Positions 1-12,389 are shown, numbered from the stretch's first letter. The stretch is DNA of 64,000 nucleotides from Lineus longissimus (GCF_910592395.1 NC_088316.1:9052001-9116000); one strand, 5' to 3'. A program made the numbers and translations. Notes: generated by a model not told the origin, from the letters alone.

Positions 1-633
1 TCCAACAAAAATTGCATGACGTCATCAAAATGACGACTCCCATAGCATGCATCATTGCGTTGAAACCTGATGAATATGTCCATCTTTTCTAAATGGTTCC
101 GCAATGCAGATTAGGCCAAGTGATTAAATGATGTGCTGCCCTCAGTGCTGGTCTTTCTTTGTGTCATCATTATTATTCTTGTTCATTCTTTAAACGTCAT
201 TCTACTAACAAGTAACATTGGCATTGCCACATTTTTTCAATAATATATATTGTTGTATCAGTTATGCCAAGGAATAATGATGTGTGTTTTTCATTTCACT
301 TGGGAATGCCCCTCCAAACGTGGGTCGTACTCAATCTTTTCACTCTGAAGCCAGCCTCCGCATCAGGTAGAGTGTTGTACAGCTAAAGTACAGGATATCT
401 AGTTGGTGTTTTGGTCTCCCTTCATATCGTCTACAGTGGCAGAAATCCACATGTTTCACAGAAAAACATGTACAAATGAAGGATACGCATATGATAGCCG
501 TAAAACATTCAATACAAAGGGCCTCCCTGCTTTTGATGGTCTGGATCTTTTTGATTTACACAAATCAAAAAATGAAGTGGGCTGGTAGGAAACAACGAAA
601 GGCTGTGGCTTAATGGAAATGTTCTTCTTCCAG

Positions 634-717
634 TTCGAAATGAAGATTGTGAAGCATGCCCTGAGGAAGAGCAGCCAGAAGAGGTTGGCCAAGTAGAAAA
701 CCCCGAAGAAGTGCCAG
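634..717 (+). CDS. Acidic repeat exon, copy 1 (84 nt)
   Basis: Flanked by TTCTTCCAG and GTACTTG splice-like signals. With one base carried in from an upstream exon it encodes 28 residues rich in Glu and Pro, with a C-x2-C pair and the tail QVENPEEVP; the other frames contain stops. Protein identity unknown; probably a disordered acidic repeat unit. Confidence 0.55.
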
Positions 718-825
718 GTACTTGAGCGTTTTATCCTTTCTAACTAAACTGTTCGTTCTTGACTACCTTGGCAGTAGTTGTAGTCTGCTTAACTGTCTTT
801 CTACATACCTGTCTGTAAATACTGA

Positions 826-1340
826 ATGATTTCATTTCTTTTGCTCGAAAGAGTCATCCTGTCAGGTCCAGGTTATCAAGGTTCCGCCGTGTCCAACTGG
901 CACTGTCCTGAAGAAGTCCGAGTTCTAGGCTTCTGGTGCACGTTGCCAAGTCGGCAAACTGTGTTTTACCAAAAAAGTGAATCAATAAGGAATTTACAAA
1001 AGGAAGCCTGTTGGTGGGCAACCAAATGTTTCCTTGGTGTCAGGCTTGCTCATGGGTCACCACATACGTTCCCGTTCAGAGGGTTTTATGTTAGGGCGTA
1101 AGGATTTCTGTATAGTAACAGTAGTGGCAATTTGAAGCAGTATTTGGAATTTTTACCATGTGGACCAGCACAGATCAACATTGTCTGTATCTAAGGGGAC
1201 CAATCTCTTTGTTGTTTCAATTTGGAACGCCCCTCCAAACGGGGTCGTCCACAATCTTTAATGAAGTATGATGGAAGTGAAAGATTGAAATAATGAAGTG
1301 TGCTTAGAGGTACCATGAAAGGCTGTGGCTTAATGGAAAT
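826..1340 (+). repeat. Segmental duplication, copy A
   Basis: This stretch (second exon, a 91-codon spurious frame, and the spacer to the next cassette) is nearly identical to 5434-5950, with only a handful of base changes by eye. It marks a recent duplication of a whole cassette inside the array. Confidence 0.7.
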
Positions 1341-1353
1341 ATTTTTCTTCCAG

Positions 1354-1437
1354 TTTCAAATGAAGATTGTGAAGCATGCCCTGAGGAAGAGCAGCCAGAA
1401 GTGGTTGGCCAAGTAGAAAACCCCAAAGAAGTGCCAG
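1354..1437 (+). CDS. Acidic repeat exon, copy 2 (84 nt)
   Basis: Same splice signals and phase as copy 1; open in the same frame, with a few substitutions (EEVG to EVVG, NPEE to NPKE). Its following exon at 1562 has the longest open second-exon frame of the five cassettes. Confidence 0.55.
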
Positions 1438-1561
1438 GTACTTGCATGTTTTATCCTCACTAACTCTTCCTTCTTGGCTAATGTACCTTGGTAATCTGCT
1501 TTCTAACTGTCCTACTGCAGCTTGGTATTGTTACTGTATTTTCCTTTCTTTTGCTTCAAAG

Positions 1562-1670
1562 AGTCATCCCGACGGGTTCAGGTCATTCAGGTTCCCACAT
1601 TTCAAACATACTGGCACTGTCCTGAAAAGCCTGATTTTTGGGCTTCTGATCTTGAAGTATTTGTGACTAT
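1562..1670 (+). CDS. Second cassette exon, best preserved copy
   Basis: Begins after TTTTGCTTCAAAG and reads in the same phase-1 frame as the acidic exon. The frame stays open past 1700, with a conserved stretch including VQVIQVPT and WHCPEKPDFW. The equivalent exons at 852 and 5460 run into a stop after about 25 residues, and the one at 3965 after a frame change. The true 3' end of the exon is not clear. Family not recognised. Confidence 0.4.
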
Positions 1671-2267
1671 TAGAAAGGTTCAAATTGACAGATATGACAA
1701 TATAATGGTACTTGGGAATGCCCCTCCAAACAGGGCTTTCCTCAATCTTTTCACTCTGAGGCCAACCTTGGCATCATGTACAGTGACGTACAGCTAAAGT
1801 GCAGGACACCTAGTTGAGATCATCCTTGAAAATCCAGAGTCAGTTGTATCCTCCTTCCCTTGCACACGTTACTGACCCTGGATAAATCCGATGGTTATTC
1901 GGGGACGAGGCGGACCAATCTACTCCGCTCAATGAAAACGGCTCTTACATCATTCCGAGCAACTCCATCACTATCGAAAACAAGAGAGCATCTATGCGTT
2001 TTTTATACGTTTTGTAAAAGTCGCCCTCAATGGCTGAAATTTGAAATACTCGTGACGCACCTGCGGAATTCCCTGTAATTGCCCGATCTTGTGAGGAGCA
2101 ATCATCCTCCCCCCGTTATCGGAGAAAATTATTGAGAAATACCCCAAAAGAACCATAAAAGTGTCAATTGAGGCAAGCGATGTATGGAACATGAGTCGAT
2201 GACTTATTGATGAAGGAAGCAGTTTGTATTTATTCGAAATGCTGTTTTGAGACAATAAACGGTACAC

Positions 2268-2341
2268 TTTTTAGCTCACCTCTTAGCAGAGGTGAGCTTA
2301 TCCCATACCGTGGCGTCCGTCGTCCGTCGTCGTCGTCGTCT

Positions 2342-2386
<45 letters not shown>

Positions 2387-3449
2387 GCGTCGTCGTCGTC
2401 GTCGTCGTCCGTCGTCCGTTAGCAGGGCACGTTTCGTAACTGTTAGAGCTATTGAGTTGAAACTTGGTACACATGTACCCTTATGTAATGACACCTGGGA
2501 GACCAAGTTTCGGTCCGATTGGTTTCATGGTTTGGCCACCAGGGGGCCAAACGTTAAAAGTGAAAATATGCAATATCTCCCTTAATAGTAGTCGGGAAAT
2601 TTTGAAAAAAATATGGTAGGTACTTCTAGCAAAGGTGCATCATATATCCTACGGGTTTTTGATTTGACCTCCTTTTCAAGGTCACAGAGGTCAAATGGTG
2701 TAAATTGGCCGTTAGGATGTAACGATGGCACGTTTCTAAACTGCAATGACTATTGATACCAAATTTGGTACACATTTACCCCTTAGTCAGGTGATCTCAG
2801 GGACCGAAGTTTGGTCCAATATGATTCACCACTTGACCACCAGGGGGCAAAATCCAAAAACCTTAAAAATGCGATTATTCCTTAACTTCTTGCCCGATTG
2901 CCACCAATTTGATATCATGGGTACATCTAACCACCATACAGTATATGTCACACAGGTTTTTAATTTGACCTTCTTGTCAAGGTCGCAGAGGTCAAATGGC
3001 GTAAATTCGCCGTCGGGCCGTAACTATGGCACGTTTCTTAACTGCAATGACTATTGATCACAAATTGAGTACACATGTACCCCTTGGTCAGGTGATCTTA
3101 GGTACCGAAGTTTGGTGCGATCTGATTTGCCGTTTGGCCTCCAGGGAGGGGGCCAAATCCTAAATTCTTCAAAATGCCATTATTCCTAGTAATGACTTGC
3201 CCGATTGGCACCAAATTTATATCATAGGTACATCTAATTCTAACAACCATTCAATGTGTCACCCGGGTCTTCTTTGATTTGACCTACTTTTCAAGGTCAC
3301 AGAGGTCGAATGTACTGTAAATTGGCCATTTTGGGGAAATTGTAATTGCTTGGACCTACATCAAACCTAACACTACATGACACAAGACCATGCTCTTTAT
3401 CCATCTTTCCTCCACATGAGGTGAGCACAATGGCCCTGGCCATTTCATC
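2268..3449 (+). mobile_element. 1.1 kb interspersed repeat with 5' hairpin and CGT expansion, copy 1
   Basis: Starts TTTTTAGCTCACC with a perfect 11-bp stem (AGCTCACCTCT / AGAGGTGAGCT), continues into a CGT microsatellite, then three imperfect modules of about 300 bp built on GGCACGTTTC ... GGTACACATGTACCCC ... CACCAGGGGGC ... AAGGTCACAGAGGTC, and ends near GGTGAGCACAATGGCCC and CATTTCAT. A second copy lies at 20699-21826 at about 98% identity by eye. It encodes no protein; class unknown, non-autonomous. Confidence 0.75.
2308..2420 (+). repeat. CGT trinucleotide microsatellite
   Basis: About 110 bp of nearly pure CGT with a few interruptions, sitting just inside the 5' hairpin of the interspersed repeat. 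The sister copy at 20745-20800 has only about half this length, so the tract has expanded or contracted since the copies diverged. Confidence 0.9.
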
Positions 3450-3755
3450 TTTTACCATCGACCGGCGTGGGTGATGTAATGTTAGAGAACAGCCAGCAAT
3501 CCGGGTCTATTCAGGGCATAAGCTCGGTCGTTAGTGCTGAGTGTTGGCCTGAGGTCAGGATGAGTTGGGGTGTGTCGATGTGTTTCACAGTAAAAGGTGT
3601 CCAAATTAATGATAGCTAGAAAAAGAAGCAAGGGCCTCCCTGCTTTTGATTGTCTGGATTTTTTGATTAAGCCCTCAAACACAAATCAAAATTATGAAGT
3701 GTGCTTGGAGGTAACCATGTAAGGCTGTAACTTAATCGAAATATTCTTCTTCCAG

Positions 3756-3824
3756 TTCGAGATGAAGATTGTGAAGTATGCCCTGTGGAAGATGGCCAAG
3801 TAGAAAACCCCAAAGAAGTGCCAG
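3756..3824 (+). CDS. Acidic repeat exon, copy 3 (69 nt)
   Basis: Same acceptor and donor context. A 15-nt in-frame internal deletion relative to copies 1, 2 and 5 leaves 23 codons and keeps phase 1 symmetry. Confidence 0.5.
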
Positions 3825-5256
3825 GTACTTGAGCGTTTTATCCTTACTAACTCTTCCTCCTTGGCTACCTTGGTAGTCTGTGCTACTTAACTGCCCTACT
3901 CGCTTCATCATGGTCTGTTAGTGTTATTTATATTATAATTAATTTCATTTCTTTTGCTTCAAAGAGTCATCTTGTCACGCCCAGGTTACCAAGGCTTCCA
4001 CATGTCCTACTGGCTCTGTCCTGAAAAAGTCTGGGCTTCTGTTCTTTAAAGTTTCTAAGGTCTTGACAAAATGGACAATCAGAACATTTCAAATTGACAG
4101 ATATGACAAAATACTGATACATGATGGCTACAGTAAATGGAAAAACTCATTTGCTGTATAAACCTGGAGTGAAAATGGTTGGATTTGAATATACAGGGAT
4201 TCTATTTCTAAAGTACTAATAGGTTTTCCAGATGCCTAGGGCAGGCTCCAAACATGCCAAAAGGCTGATAGGCAAATCATGTATTGCAGGTGTCCCAGTT
4301 GGCAAGCTGTGTTATTCCCAATCAATAAATCAATAAAGAATTTCCAAAAGGAAACCTGTTGGTTGGCAACCTAGTGTTTTCTTGGATTCAGGGTTGCCTG
4401 TTGGTCACTGCACATGTCCTCGTTTGGAGGGTTTGGGAGGCAAATCGTGTATTGCAGGTTATGATGTTGTGACAAACGTCCTGATGGCCTTGCAGGGGCC
4501 TTGTTGTCGGCGGTGAAGGAGGGTGACCGATGCACAACGACGGTGGATTGGCATGCCAGTTGGCAAACTGTGTTTTACCAAAAAAATGAATCAATAAGGA
4601 ATTTACAAAAAGACCTGTTGGTGGGCAACCGAATGTTTCCTTGGTGTCAGGCTTGCTCATGGGTCATATATTGCCCAGTTGGCGAGCTGTGTTATTCCCA
4701 AAAAATAAATCAATAAAGAATTTGCAAAAGGAAACCTGTTGGTTGGCAACCTAATGTTTTCTTGGATTCAGGGTTGCCTGTGGGTCACTGCACATGTCCT
4801 CGTTTGGAGGGTTTTATGTTATTTGCTAGAGCGTAAGGATTTCTGTATAATATCAGTATTAGCAATTTGAGCATTATTTGGAATTTTCTTTATGTGGATC
4901 AGCACAGATTCAACATCATCTGTGTCGAATGGGACAAATCGTTTTGTTTTACTTGAAAACGTCCCTCCAAACTGAGCTGTCCTCAATCTTGTCACTCTGA
5001 GTCTGAAGCCAGCCTTCGCATCATGTAGAGTAGTGAAATGTACAGCTATAATACAGAATATCAAGTTAGGATGTTGGTCCCCTTCATGTTGTATACACAG
5101 CACAAATTGAGGTGCTTTTGATACCCATAGCCCCCAAAAATTCAATACAAAGGGCCTCCCTGCTTCTGATAATCTGGATACACAAATCAAAATAATGAAG
5201 TGTGCTGGGAGGTAACCATGTAAGGCTGTCACTTAATGGAAATATTCTTCTTCCAG

Positions 5257-5325
5257 TTCAAGATGAAGATTGTGAAGTATGCCCTGTGGAAGGTGGCCAA
5301 GTAGAAAACCCCGAAGAAGTGCCAG
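5257..5325 (+). CDS. Acidic repeat exon, copy 4 (69 nt)
   Basis: Shares the 15-nt deletion with copy 3, so 3 and 4 form one subtype and 1, 2 and 5 the other. Open in the cassette frame. Confidence 0.5.
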
Positions 5326-5433
5326 GTACTTGAGCGTTTTATCCTTACTAACTAAACTGTTCGTTCTTGACTACCTTGGCAGTAGTTGTAGTCTGCTTAA
5401 CTGTTTTTCTACATCCCTGTCTGTAAATACTGA

Positions 5434-5950
5434 ATGATTTCATTTCTTTTGCTCGAAAGAGTCATCCTGTCAGGTCCAGGTTATCAAGGTTCCGCCGTGT
5501 CCAACTGGCACTGTCCTGAAGAAGTCCGAGTTCTAGGCTTCTGGTGCACGTTGCCAAGTCGGCAAACTGTGTTTTACCAAAAAAGTGAATCAATAAGGAA
5601 TTTACAAAAGGAAGCCTGTTGGTGGGCAACCAAATGTTTCCTTGGTGTCAGGCTTGTTCATGGGTCACCACATATGTTCCCGTTCAGAGGGTTTTATGTT
5701 AGGGCGTAAGGATTTCTGTATAGTAACAGTAGTGGCAATTTGAAGCAGTATTTGGAATTTTTACCATGTGGACCAGCACAGATCAACATTGTCTGTATCT
5801 AAGGGGACCAATCTCTTTGTTGTTTCACTTGGGAACGCCCCTTCAAACGGGGTCGTCCACAATTTTTGATGAAGTATGATGGAAGTGAAAGATTGAAATA
5901 ATGAAGTGTGCTTGGAGGTACCATGAAAGGCTGTGACTTCATGGAAATAT
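5434..5950 (+). repeat. Segmental duplication, copy B
   Basis: Near-identical partner of 826-1340, in the same orientation and the same position relative to the acidic exons. Confidence 0.7.
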
Positions 5951-5961
5951 TTTTCTTCCAG

Positions 5962-6045
5962 TCCGAAATGAAGATTGTGAAGCATGCCCTGAGGAAGAGC
6001 AGCCAGAAGTGGTTGGCCAAGTAGAAAACCCCAAAGAAGTGCCAG
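5962..6045 (+). CDS. Acidic repeat exon, copy 5 (84 nt)
   Basis: Full 84-nt type, nearly identical to copy 2. Its downstream second exon (from 6157) is cut off within about 50 nt where unrelated sequence starts. Confidence 0.5.
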
Positions 6046-6295
6046 GTACTTTTATCCTTATTGACTCTTCCTTCTTGGCTACCTTGGTAGTCTGCTTCTT
6101 ATAACTATCCTACTTCATCATGGTTTGTTTCTAATTTCCTTTATTTTGTTTCAAAGAGTCATCGTGTCAGGCCCAAGTCATTCAGGTTCCCACGTATGTC
6201 CGACTGGCACTTAGCATAACCATGAATGATCAAGAAGTTTCTCCCTGAACACCTCACCCCTTAGCCAATGTTGGTCAATGAGGTATTGGCCTCCC

Positions 6296-6595
6296 GCTAG
6301 GCGGCGCTGGTCGTAACTAGGGTAAATGGTTTTTTCAAGTGATATAAGCGACTCGCTTCAATGTAAGCAGCGATGAAGACGTAAAATTTTCCTACGTTTC
6401 GCACCTTCACTGCTTGTCCAAGATGCCAATGCCGTGTATGTGATGACATTATGACAATATGGCACTGTGAAAATCAATTTCAATGACAAAAATTGGCAAG
6501 AAATCGTCTGGTCTTTTTTTTGGTTGTCGTTTTTTCTACACGTACTTCAAGCTCCATCGTCGCCGTACCCTAGTTACCACCAGTGCCACGTAGCG
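6296..6595. mobile_element. Small inverted-repeat element (about 300 bp)
   Basis: The left arm 6296-6326 and right arm 6565-6595 are about 31-bp imperfect inverted repeats with the shared core TAACTAGGGTA / TACCCTAGTTA. The interior has no ORF of note. A clear target duplication was not found. A related ACTAGGGTA end may occur at about 17745 and 18875. Confidence 0.45.
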
Positions 6596-7564
6596 GTCAA
6601 TGAAGTTGTGCCGGTACCCCATTATTTGGCTTTTGGATTAGTTAATGTGGCAAACAGTCTTAAAAAATTAAAAATCTTTGTTGGTCACAAAATTGAAGGG
6701 AACCCTTGATCATTCAGTCATTTGTAGTTTAAGAACTGAAGTTTTCTTTGCCAATTCAGAAATCAGATTCTCCTCTCGAAGATCATTGAATCTATTTGAG
6801 AGGTTTGGGTCAAAATAAAGGAACATTAGCATGAGCAAATGAATATAGCCCGATCCTTTCAAATAACTTCATTATAACAAAACATGCCACTGAATCACCC
6901 TTTCCTACCATAGTTAACATGTTATAGGCTAATTTGTATATCAGGTTTAGTAGGATAGAGGCAGCCATTGTGTAATCCGAATTATGTGCCGTATGGCATA
7001 ACTTCGGCTGCACTGCTCTACATGGAAGCATGCGATGGGCCAACATTCCGCCCAATATTCACTATCCACCTTAAAATAAGCTCTTCTTCCCCTGGAAATA
7101 TGTGGAGAGTAACACTAGGCATTTTGTTCTGGGTATTGTTAGTGGCTCCCACAGCAATACAATGTGACATCTACCACTACACAGTTTGTTATGAACGGGA
7201 AATCTTTTAATACACTGCCTCCATTAGTACTTCATGTACAATCGCGACTCCGGAGCCGATACTACAGAATACTGTTGTGAGATTTCCTTGCGAGACCTGG
7301 AATGGAAAAACACGTCTGTTGCCAGGAAAATGGCAGCAGCCACTTTGAAAAAATTGTATGATTATGTTCAGATGTGTTACAGAATTGTCTTCTGCTTTGT
7401 GTTATTAGTGCAAATGAACCATGCCAAATTTATTTACGTCATGTTTAACTGACATGATGTTCCTACAAAATAAGAGAATGTTTGCCAATGGACATGAGGC
7501 ATTTTCTTTTGATGTAGCTTACAATCATTTGATATAATTGACCTCTTCACAACCTCATTTTTAG

Positions 7565-7678
7565 ACAATGGAAGCATGGTTGAAAGCAGCCTGACGGAAA
7601 CCCACCGGCACCATCGTATGGAGAAAGATATGGAAGAGGAGGTCGACCATTCCTCTGATGAAGATTATGCCCCTGGTG
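7565..7678 (+). CDS. Phase-1 symmetric acidic exon
   Basis: Acceptor TTTTTAG, donor GTAAG; 114 nt. Encodes a Ser/Glu/His-rich segment with DNGSMVESS and MEEEVDHSSDEDYAPG. No domain recognised. Confidence 0.55.
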
Positions 7679-8146
7679 GTAAGCAAATAGAAGTTTACTA
7701 TCGATGTTTCAGATTCAATTCAAATTGTTGCATCAGAAGTCTAGGAAAAAAATATCTGAGCATCCCAAAGACTTCAAGATACATAAAAATCATCCAATCA
7801 CATTGCAGGGTTAGGCTACATGTAGTAGATGAGCTTGACAGTATCTGCAAAAGGACAGACCACTTTAGTTTTCTATCTCGCTGACTGTAAATCACTTCAC
7901 TGACACACATGAGATACTCATCCCAGATCTGCAGTCAATGTGTTTTTAGATCTCTTGTAGTTCAGTTGCATATCTCCGTTAGTGTTGTTTTCCTGGATTA
8001 TTATCATTCATATCAGATTACCAACTTCTTGATAAATTTTCGAAGGAAAGGGTAAATTTCATTTTTGAAAAATAATTGGGTTGCAGTACTTTGCCCCGGT
8101 GTGTTTTTCTATTGTTGCACCTCACTCACTAGAGTTTCTTTTCCAG

Positions 8147-8284
8147 ATGATGAACAAGTTTCGGACTCGGACGATAGTGTTGCCATTGGAAACATGGACA
8201 AGAACTTGTTTACGGACTTAAAAAGCCTCCGAAAAAAGTCCAAGACATTGGGTGAAGAGTCAGTCAGTAGCCATCATAATGCTG
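8147..8284 (+). CDS. Phase-1 symmetric Ser/Asp-rich exon
   Basis: Acceptor TTTTCCAG, donor GTGAG; 138 nt. Encodes DDEQVSDSDDS, then a Lys/Ser-rich segment. In phase with the exon at 7565. An exon or junction between this and 10766 is missing from my model, because the phases do not match. Confidence 0.5.
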
Positions 8285-10097
8285 GTGAGTCAAACTCTGC
8301 ATCATTTATTATAAGCGTGGCCATCTGATCTCTCAGCAGGCCCCTAGCTGAATGAAATAAATGGTAGAGCAGGCATGGCTGGTTAGCCCCATGGCAGTGG
8401 CAGGGTACTGTGCCCCTCTAAAAAACCCTAGTGTTGCCTGTCGTCATTAGATATTATTGGCACATTTCGTAACTACTTCTGAAGCCAAACTTGATAGATA
8501 TGTACTATTAACCAGGAAATGTTCAGGAGGACAAAAATTGGCGCAATTTTCCCCCTATTGAGAGGTGAAACTAACATTCGCAATGAGGTGGTCGCAGAAC
8601 TATTATGCCAGATGGCAATGTCACCGCAAGACACGGAAGAAACCCAAAAATGCGGCACAGCGCATGCCCTATGACGCAATGACCTTCTGTTGATGCACGG
8701 CGTCGAACTTATGACGTTACGTGCGGTAAAATGGTGTAATGCATTTAGCATTATTAAAACTTTCAATCAGAAAAAGTGCTTTATTTCCTGGATGTGCTTA
8801 TCTAGGGCAGATGTTGTCGTCTGGATGTGTACCTCTTTAGATTTGAGTCGAAAAGGTAAAGTATGGCTGAATTTGGATGAGAAGAGTTGGGTATTTATAT
8901 GGTCAGAAATAACTGGAAATGCATTAGAATTTGAGCGGAAAAGGGTCGTGCGGTTTGCGCGTCACCTATCGACGTTGTTGGAACTAAAATGTGTGCGACC
9001 ACCGCATTACATTCTATACAATTCTATTCCTAGATTGCAAAAATATATGGTCATGAAAATTTCCCAGTCTACAAATACTCCCGAATGACCGCTACTTGCA
9101 GGCCAAATTACGGTCCTTTCTGATTTTTGGTTTGGCCACCAGGGGGCTTTTGGCACCATGTGCAATAACTTCCTTAACAGCATTTTTTGTACCCGGAGCT
9201 GGATTTTTCTCTTTTTTACAGGCATGACTAGGGGGTCCAAAAAAAGAGAGAGTGAAACGCCGGCAAGCATAATTATCATAGGACATGAGCTTTTATATGC
9301 ATGCTATTTTTCTTTTGGTACTGAAGGTGTTAATAATGGTTGAAATTTGATGAATTTTTTATGGTGTGTGTTCTGCAGAGGGGACTACATCACGAGGTTA
9401 TACAGGGTTTTGATTCAAACTGGTTTTTAAGGCAATGAACTTTGACAATGGTGGTATGTTTTGGCTATATTTTAACTAAAGACTGTTGGAAAATGCAGGA
9501 ATCCTGAGCTTAAGTCAGGAAAAACTAGTTTGGTCTGGAAAAAAAAGTGAAATCCTGTGTAACATTGATAGAAAGTTGCAATATTGATTTAAAGTTTATG
9601 CATTGTCAATCAAGAATCTTCTCTCTTCACAAATCTTCCACCTCTATGTGTTTGGTGAACTGCAGTTAGAGATGGTCTGGAAGATCTTAGTTGTATTCCA
9701 GCAAAAGGTGTTCGAAACCAATAGACAGGAAAAAAACAGAGAAATGTTTTTTGCAGAAAGGGTAGGATTTTTGTAGGGCTCAATCCAGACATGTTTTGCC
9801 TGTTCACAGTTCTTACAAAAGTTTCCCAGCCTGATCCACAAATAAACAGCCAAAATTGAGTGATCACTTGGCCTTTTGGCATTTCACTCCAGTTGAGAGT
9901 TAGAAAGTGGCACTGGCTGAGCCCAATCATATAGCATACACTCAACCTTTCCCCATCCAACGAATATTATAGGCTCTATATCTGCCTTCCCTGTAAATCC
10001 CTGGTTTCCAGGGATGGCACATATAGCCAGATATTCACAGAATCGTCCATAGGTGAAGCAGTTACAAAACCTGCAACAATTGTAGAAGTTTAGTGCT

Positions 10098-10514
10098 GAT
10101 CAAAATAATGGAGCCGGGTCGACTAAGCTAGCTAAGAAAGGTCTATAATTAAATAGACTGGACAATACTAATGCCAAGATTAGTTTGGCGGTCTACTCCG
10201 TAGGTGAATGAACCCAAAAATCGTCTAGACTTGGCTGGTTGAATTTGGTTTTAAATCGAATTCACGGCAGCTTTGAAAAAACGATGTGCTTCGAAGAAGC
10301 ACAAGAGTAAAGACTGAATATGGCGGCATGAGATCGGCGCGATCTCGCGGGATCGGTCAGGGCGCCGCCTGGCGGCCGAGCTGTTAACTCAGTTCTCCCT
10401 TTAGAAAATTAAAGGGATACTCTTGTGTTTGAGCCCAAATGGAGTAACATGCAAAAGTGTTCCATAGGTAAGTATGAACTAACAAAATTGCCATTTCTTG
10501 TAAGGAAATGGGCA
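10098..10514 (+). mobile_element. Solo DIRS terminus
   Basis: This sequence matches the right end of the full DIRS element (51981-52354) almost base for base, including the ITR. Its outer tip (GTATGAACTAACAAAATTG ... GAAATGGGCA) instead matches the opposite, left end of that element (45835-45875 in reverse). It lies in an intron of the HECT gene. No DIRS ORF is present. Confidence 0.8.
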
Positions 10515-10765
10515 CTTTGTACTGGAATACACAGGGAATTAGATGCTGGTGCCTAGTTGTATTGTGGTCCAACTATTAGTTGAGCACTAGTAGAGTTGTT
10601 GTCTATTGACAGAAAGGGCGAACACAATGGCCAAACAATATTAAAATCCTGTACTGTACATGAATAGACAACAACTCAATTCTCTGCGCAGGCATCCATA
10701 ATTATTATTACTTGTTATATAATGCATTGTTTCATTTTTCACATTTTCTTGTGTTGTGCTTTCAG

Positions 10766-10813
10766 AATCAGAACAATGCAGTGCAAAGGACAAGCAGACG
10801 ATCTGTGCATAGG
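10766..10813 (+). CDS. Short basic exon (48 nt)
   Basis: Acceptor TTTCAG, donor GTAAGT. Sixteen codons in phase 0, rich in Arg and Gln (VQRTSRRSVHR). Joins in frame to the exon at 11646. Confidence 0.45.
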
Positions 10814-11645
10814 GTAAGTTAGTCAATCTAGCAAGTTTATCATTTATCATAAACCTAACCTAAGCAATCAAAGTGCTAACTACTTTTGCTCTATAATGAC
10901 ACATTGTATTTGAATTTCATAATAATTGGTTGGCAACTGGCATTTTCAGACTTAGACCCCTGTTTTTGTTTTGCACACCACAGGATAACTAGACTCCCAA
11001 GATTTCTCTTACAAATACATGTACCTAAACGGCTGAAAAATTTCATTTCATGAGAAGGACACTTCATTGGTAATTTTGCGCTTTAAAGAGTAGATGCAGA
11101 TATTGCCATAATCCCTGCGAGAAATGTATTAATCCAATCAAGGATTTAAATTCCATACTGGCACTTTTATTACATCAAGTGCCAAAATGCTGTGATGCGC
11201 CTCCCAAGTCTTCAAGCGCAACAAATTTTTAGGAAAAACTGGTCATATTTGTTTGCTCTTTGAACGAAATTGGACAGTTGATTTTCAGTCTGTGTCGTGT
11301 CTATGTATCTCATTGGGCCTACCAACTTCTCTGTTCAATTTAACATGCCATTCAGTACCTGCACAGCTGAATTACCCTAGCATGACGTTACGCCAGGGTG
11401 CGCGAGTCTGCAAAGGTTTGAACGTGCCAGGCGGTGCAAAGTGCCCATTTTTTAAATTTTTAGATTTTTTTCACTCATTTGGAATGATCAATTAGAATGA
11501 AAAAAACGTATTTGGATTGGATCTACCCTTTAGAGTTTGGCAAGTTTTGTGTCCACAAATAATATATATATACTGGTGTGCCTGTTAATGTTTTATTCTT
11601 GGTTTCATTGTTAAGTCCCTTTATTTTACATGTTTCTAATTTTAG

Positions 11646-11717
11646 CCTTCAATAAGACCCCAGAGAGCCGCTGCAACTAATGCTAGGAACTATATATCAG
11701 CGGTAGCAAGTGCATTG
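11646..11717 (+). CDS. Short Ala/Arg-rich exon (72 nt)
   Basis: Acceptor ATTTTAG, donor GTATGT; 24 codons in phase 0 (PSIRPQRAAATNARN). Likely a linker upstream of the HECT region. Confidence 0.5.
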
Positions 11718-12321
11718 GTATGTGGTTGTTTGCATCATTCATATTAATTCATTTCATTGGAGAAACTATTTAGTGCTACCTTTTTTTATTTGCTCTTTTT
11801 TTTATTATGAAATGGGTTGGGGTGGTTAGGACTGTTCTCGCTTTCAAGATGAGAGAACAGCAGACAGCAGTATGCCTCTAAGGGATTTGTGTATTTGTAG
11901 ATTTTAGAGTTGGTGTACTAGCAGGCTATATATATAGTGTTATGCATGCATATAAACCCTAACGGCCAAGTTAGAAAACACAAACGCCGACCACCAAACG
12001 ACCAACTGCACTTGAAACATGGTAGACACCCAGCGACTGGTCACACTTGACTGCACAAACGACAAGTTCATTGACGAGAAAAGTCATGGGGGACGCTCTT
12101 GTGTAAAGAAAATAATGAAAAATATTCTAGATATCATGATTGGCCTTTTGGAAGTGCCTAAATCGACTTCAAATAGTTACGCCAGAGATTCTCTGATTAA
12201 GGACAAAATTATCCCTGATTGGCCATTCCATGATAATAAAAATGGGTGATCACTTCACTGAATTTAATTGTGTGCTATTCAATTCTTACGTGTATTACAA
12301 TGTCATTAGATTAATTTGCAG

Positions 12322-12389
12322 GGTGCACCTCAAGTTCAATCTGCAAGAAGCTCAGTCGGCATCCCAGAGGAGGAGACAGCTCATGATGT
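12322..12389 (+). CDS. Linker exon (68 nt)
   Basis: Acceptor TTTGCAG, donor GTAAGT. It reads GAPQVQSARSSVGIPEEE and ends in phase 2, which fits the single base needed at 13336. Confidence 0.55.

Larger units (their letters stand above)
600..6200 (+). repeat. Tandemly duplicated exon cassette, five copies
   Basis: Five copies of a cassette follow one another: pyrimidine tract and AG, an 84- or 69-nt exon rich in Glu codons, a GTACTT donor, a 110-140 bp intron, then a second exon beginning AGTCATC after a TTTTGCTTCAAAG-like acceptor. The small exons start at 634, 1354, 3756, 5257 and 5962, the second exons at 852, 1562, 3965, 5460 and 6157. All small exons are multiples of three and read in phase 1 on both sides, so any number could be joined. 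A 1.1 kb mobile repeat (2268-3449) and other sequence separate copies two and three. The next exons downstream (7565, 8147) are also phase-1 symmetric, so the array may be the 5' part of the same gene. That link is inference. Confidence 0.65.

Noticed and set aside
2276-2585. Arg-rich and Ser-rich frames of 70-97 codons on both strands
   Set aside because: They are translations of the CGT microsatellite in a transposon copy; no coding constraint.
12019-12249. 76-codon ORF starting MVDTQRLVTLDCTND as an exon
   Set aside because: No splice signals compatible with the neighbouring exons and no similarity I can recognise.
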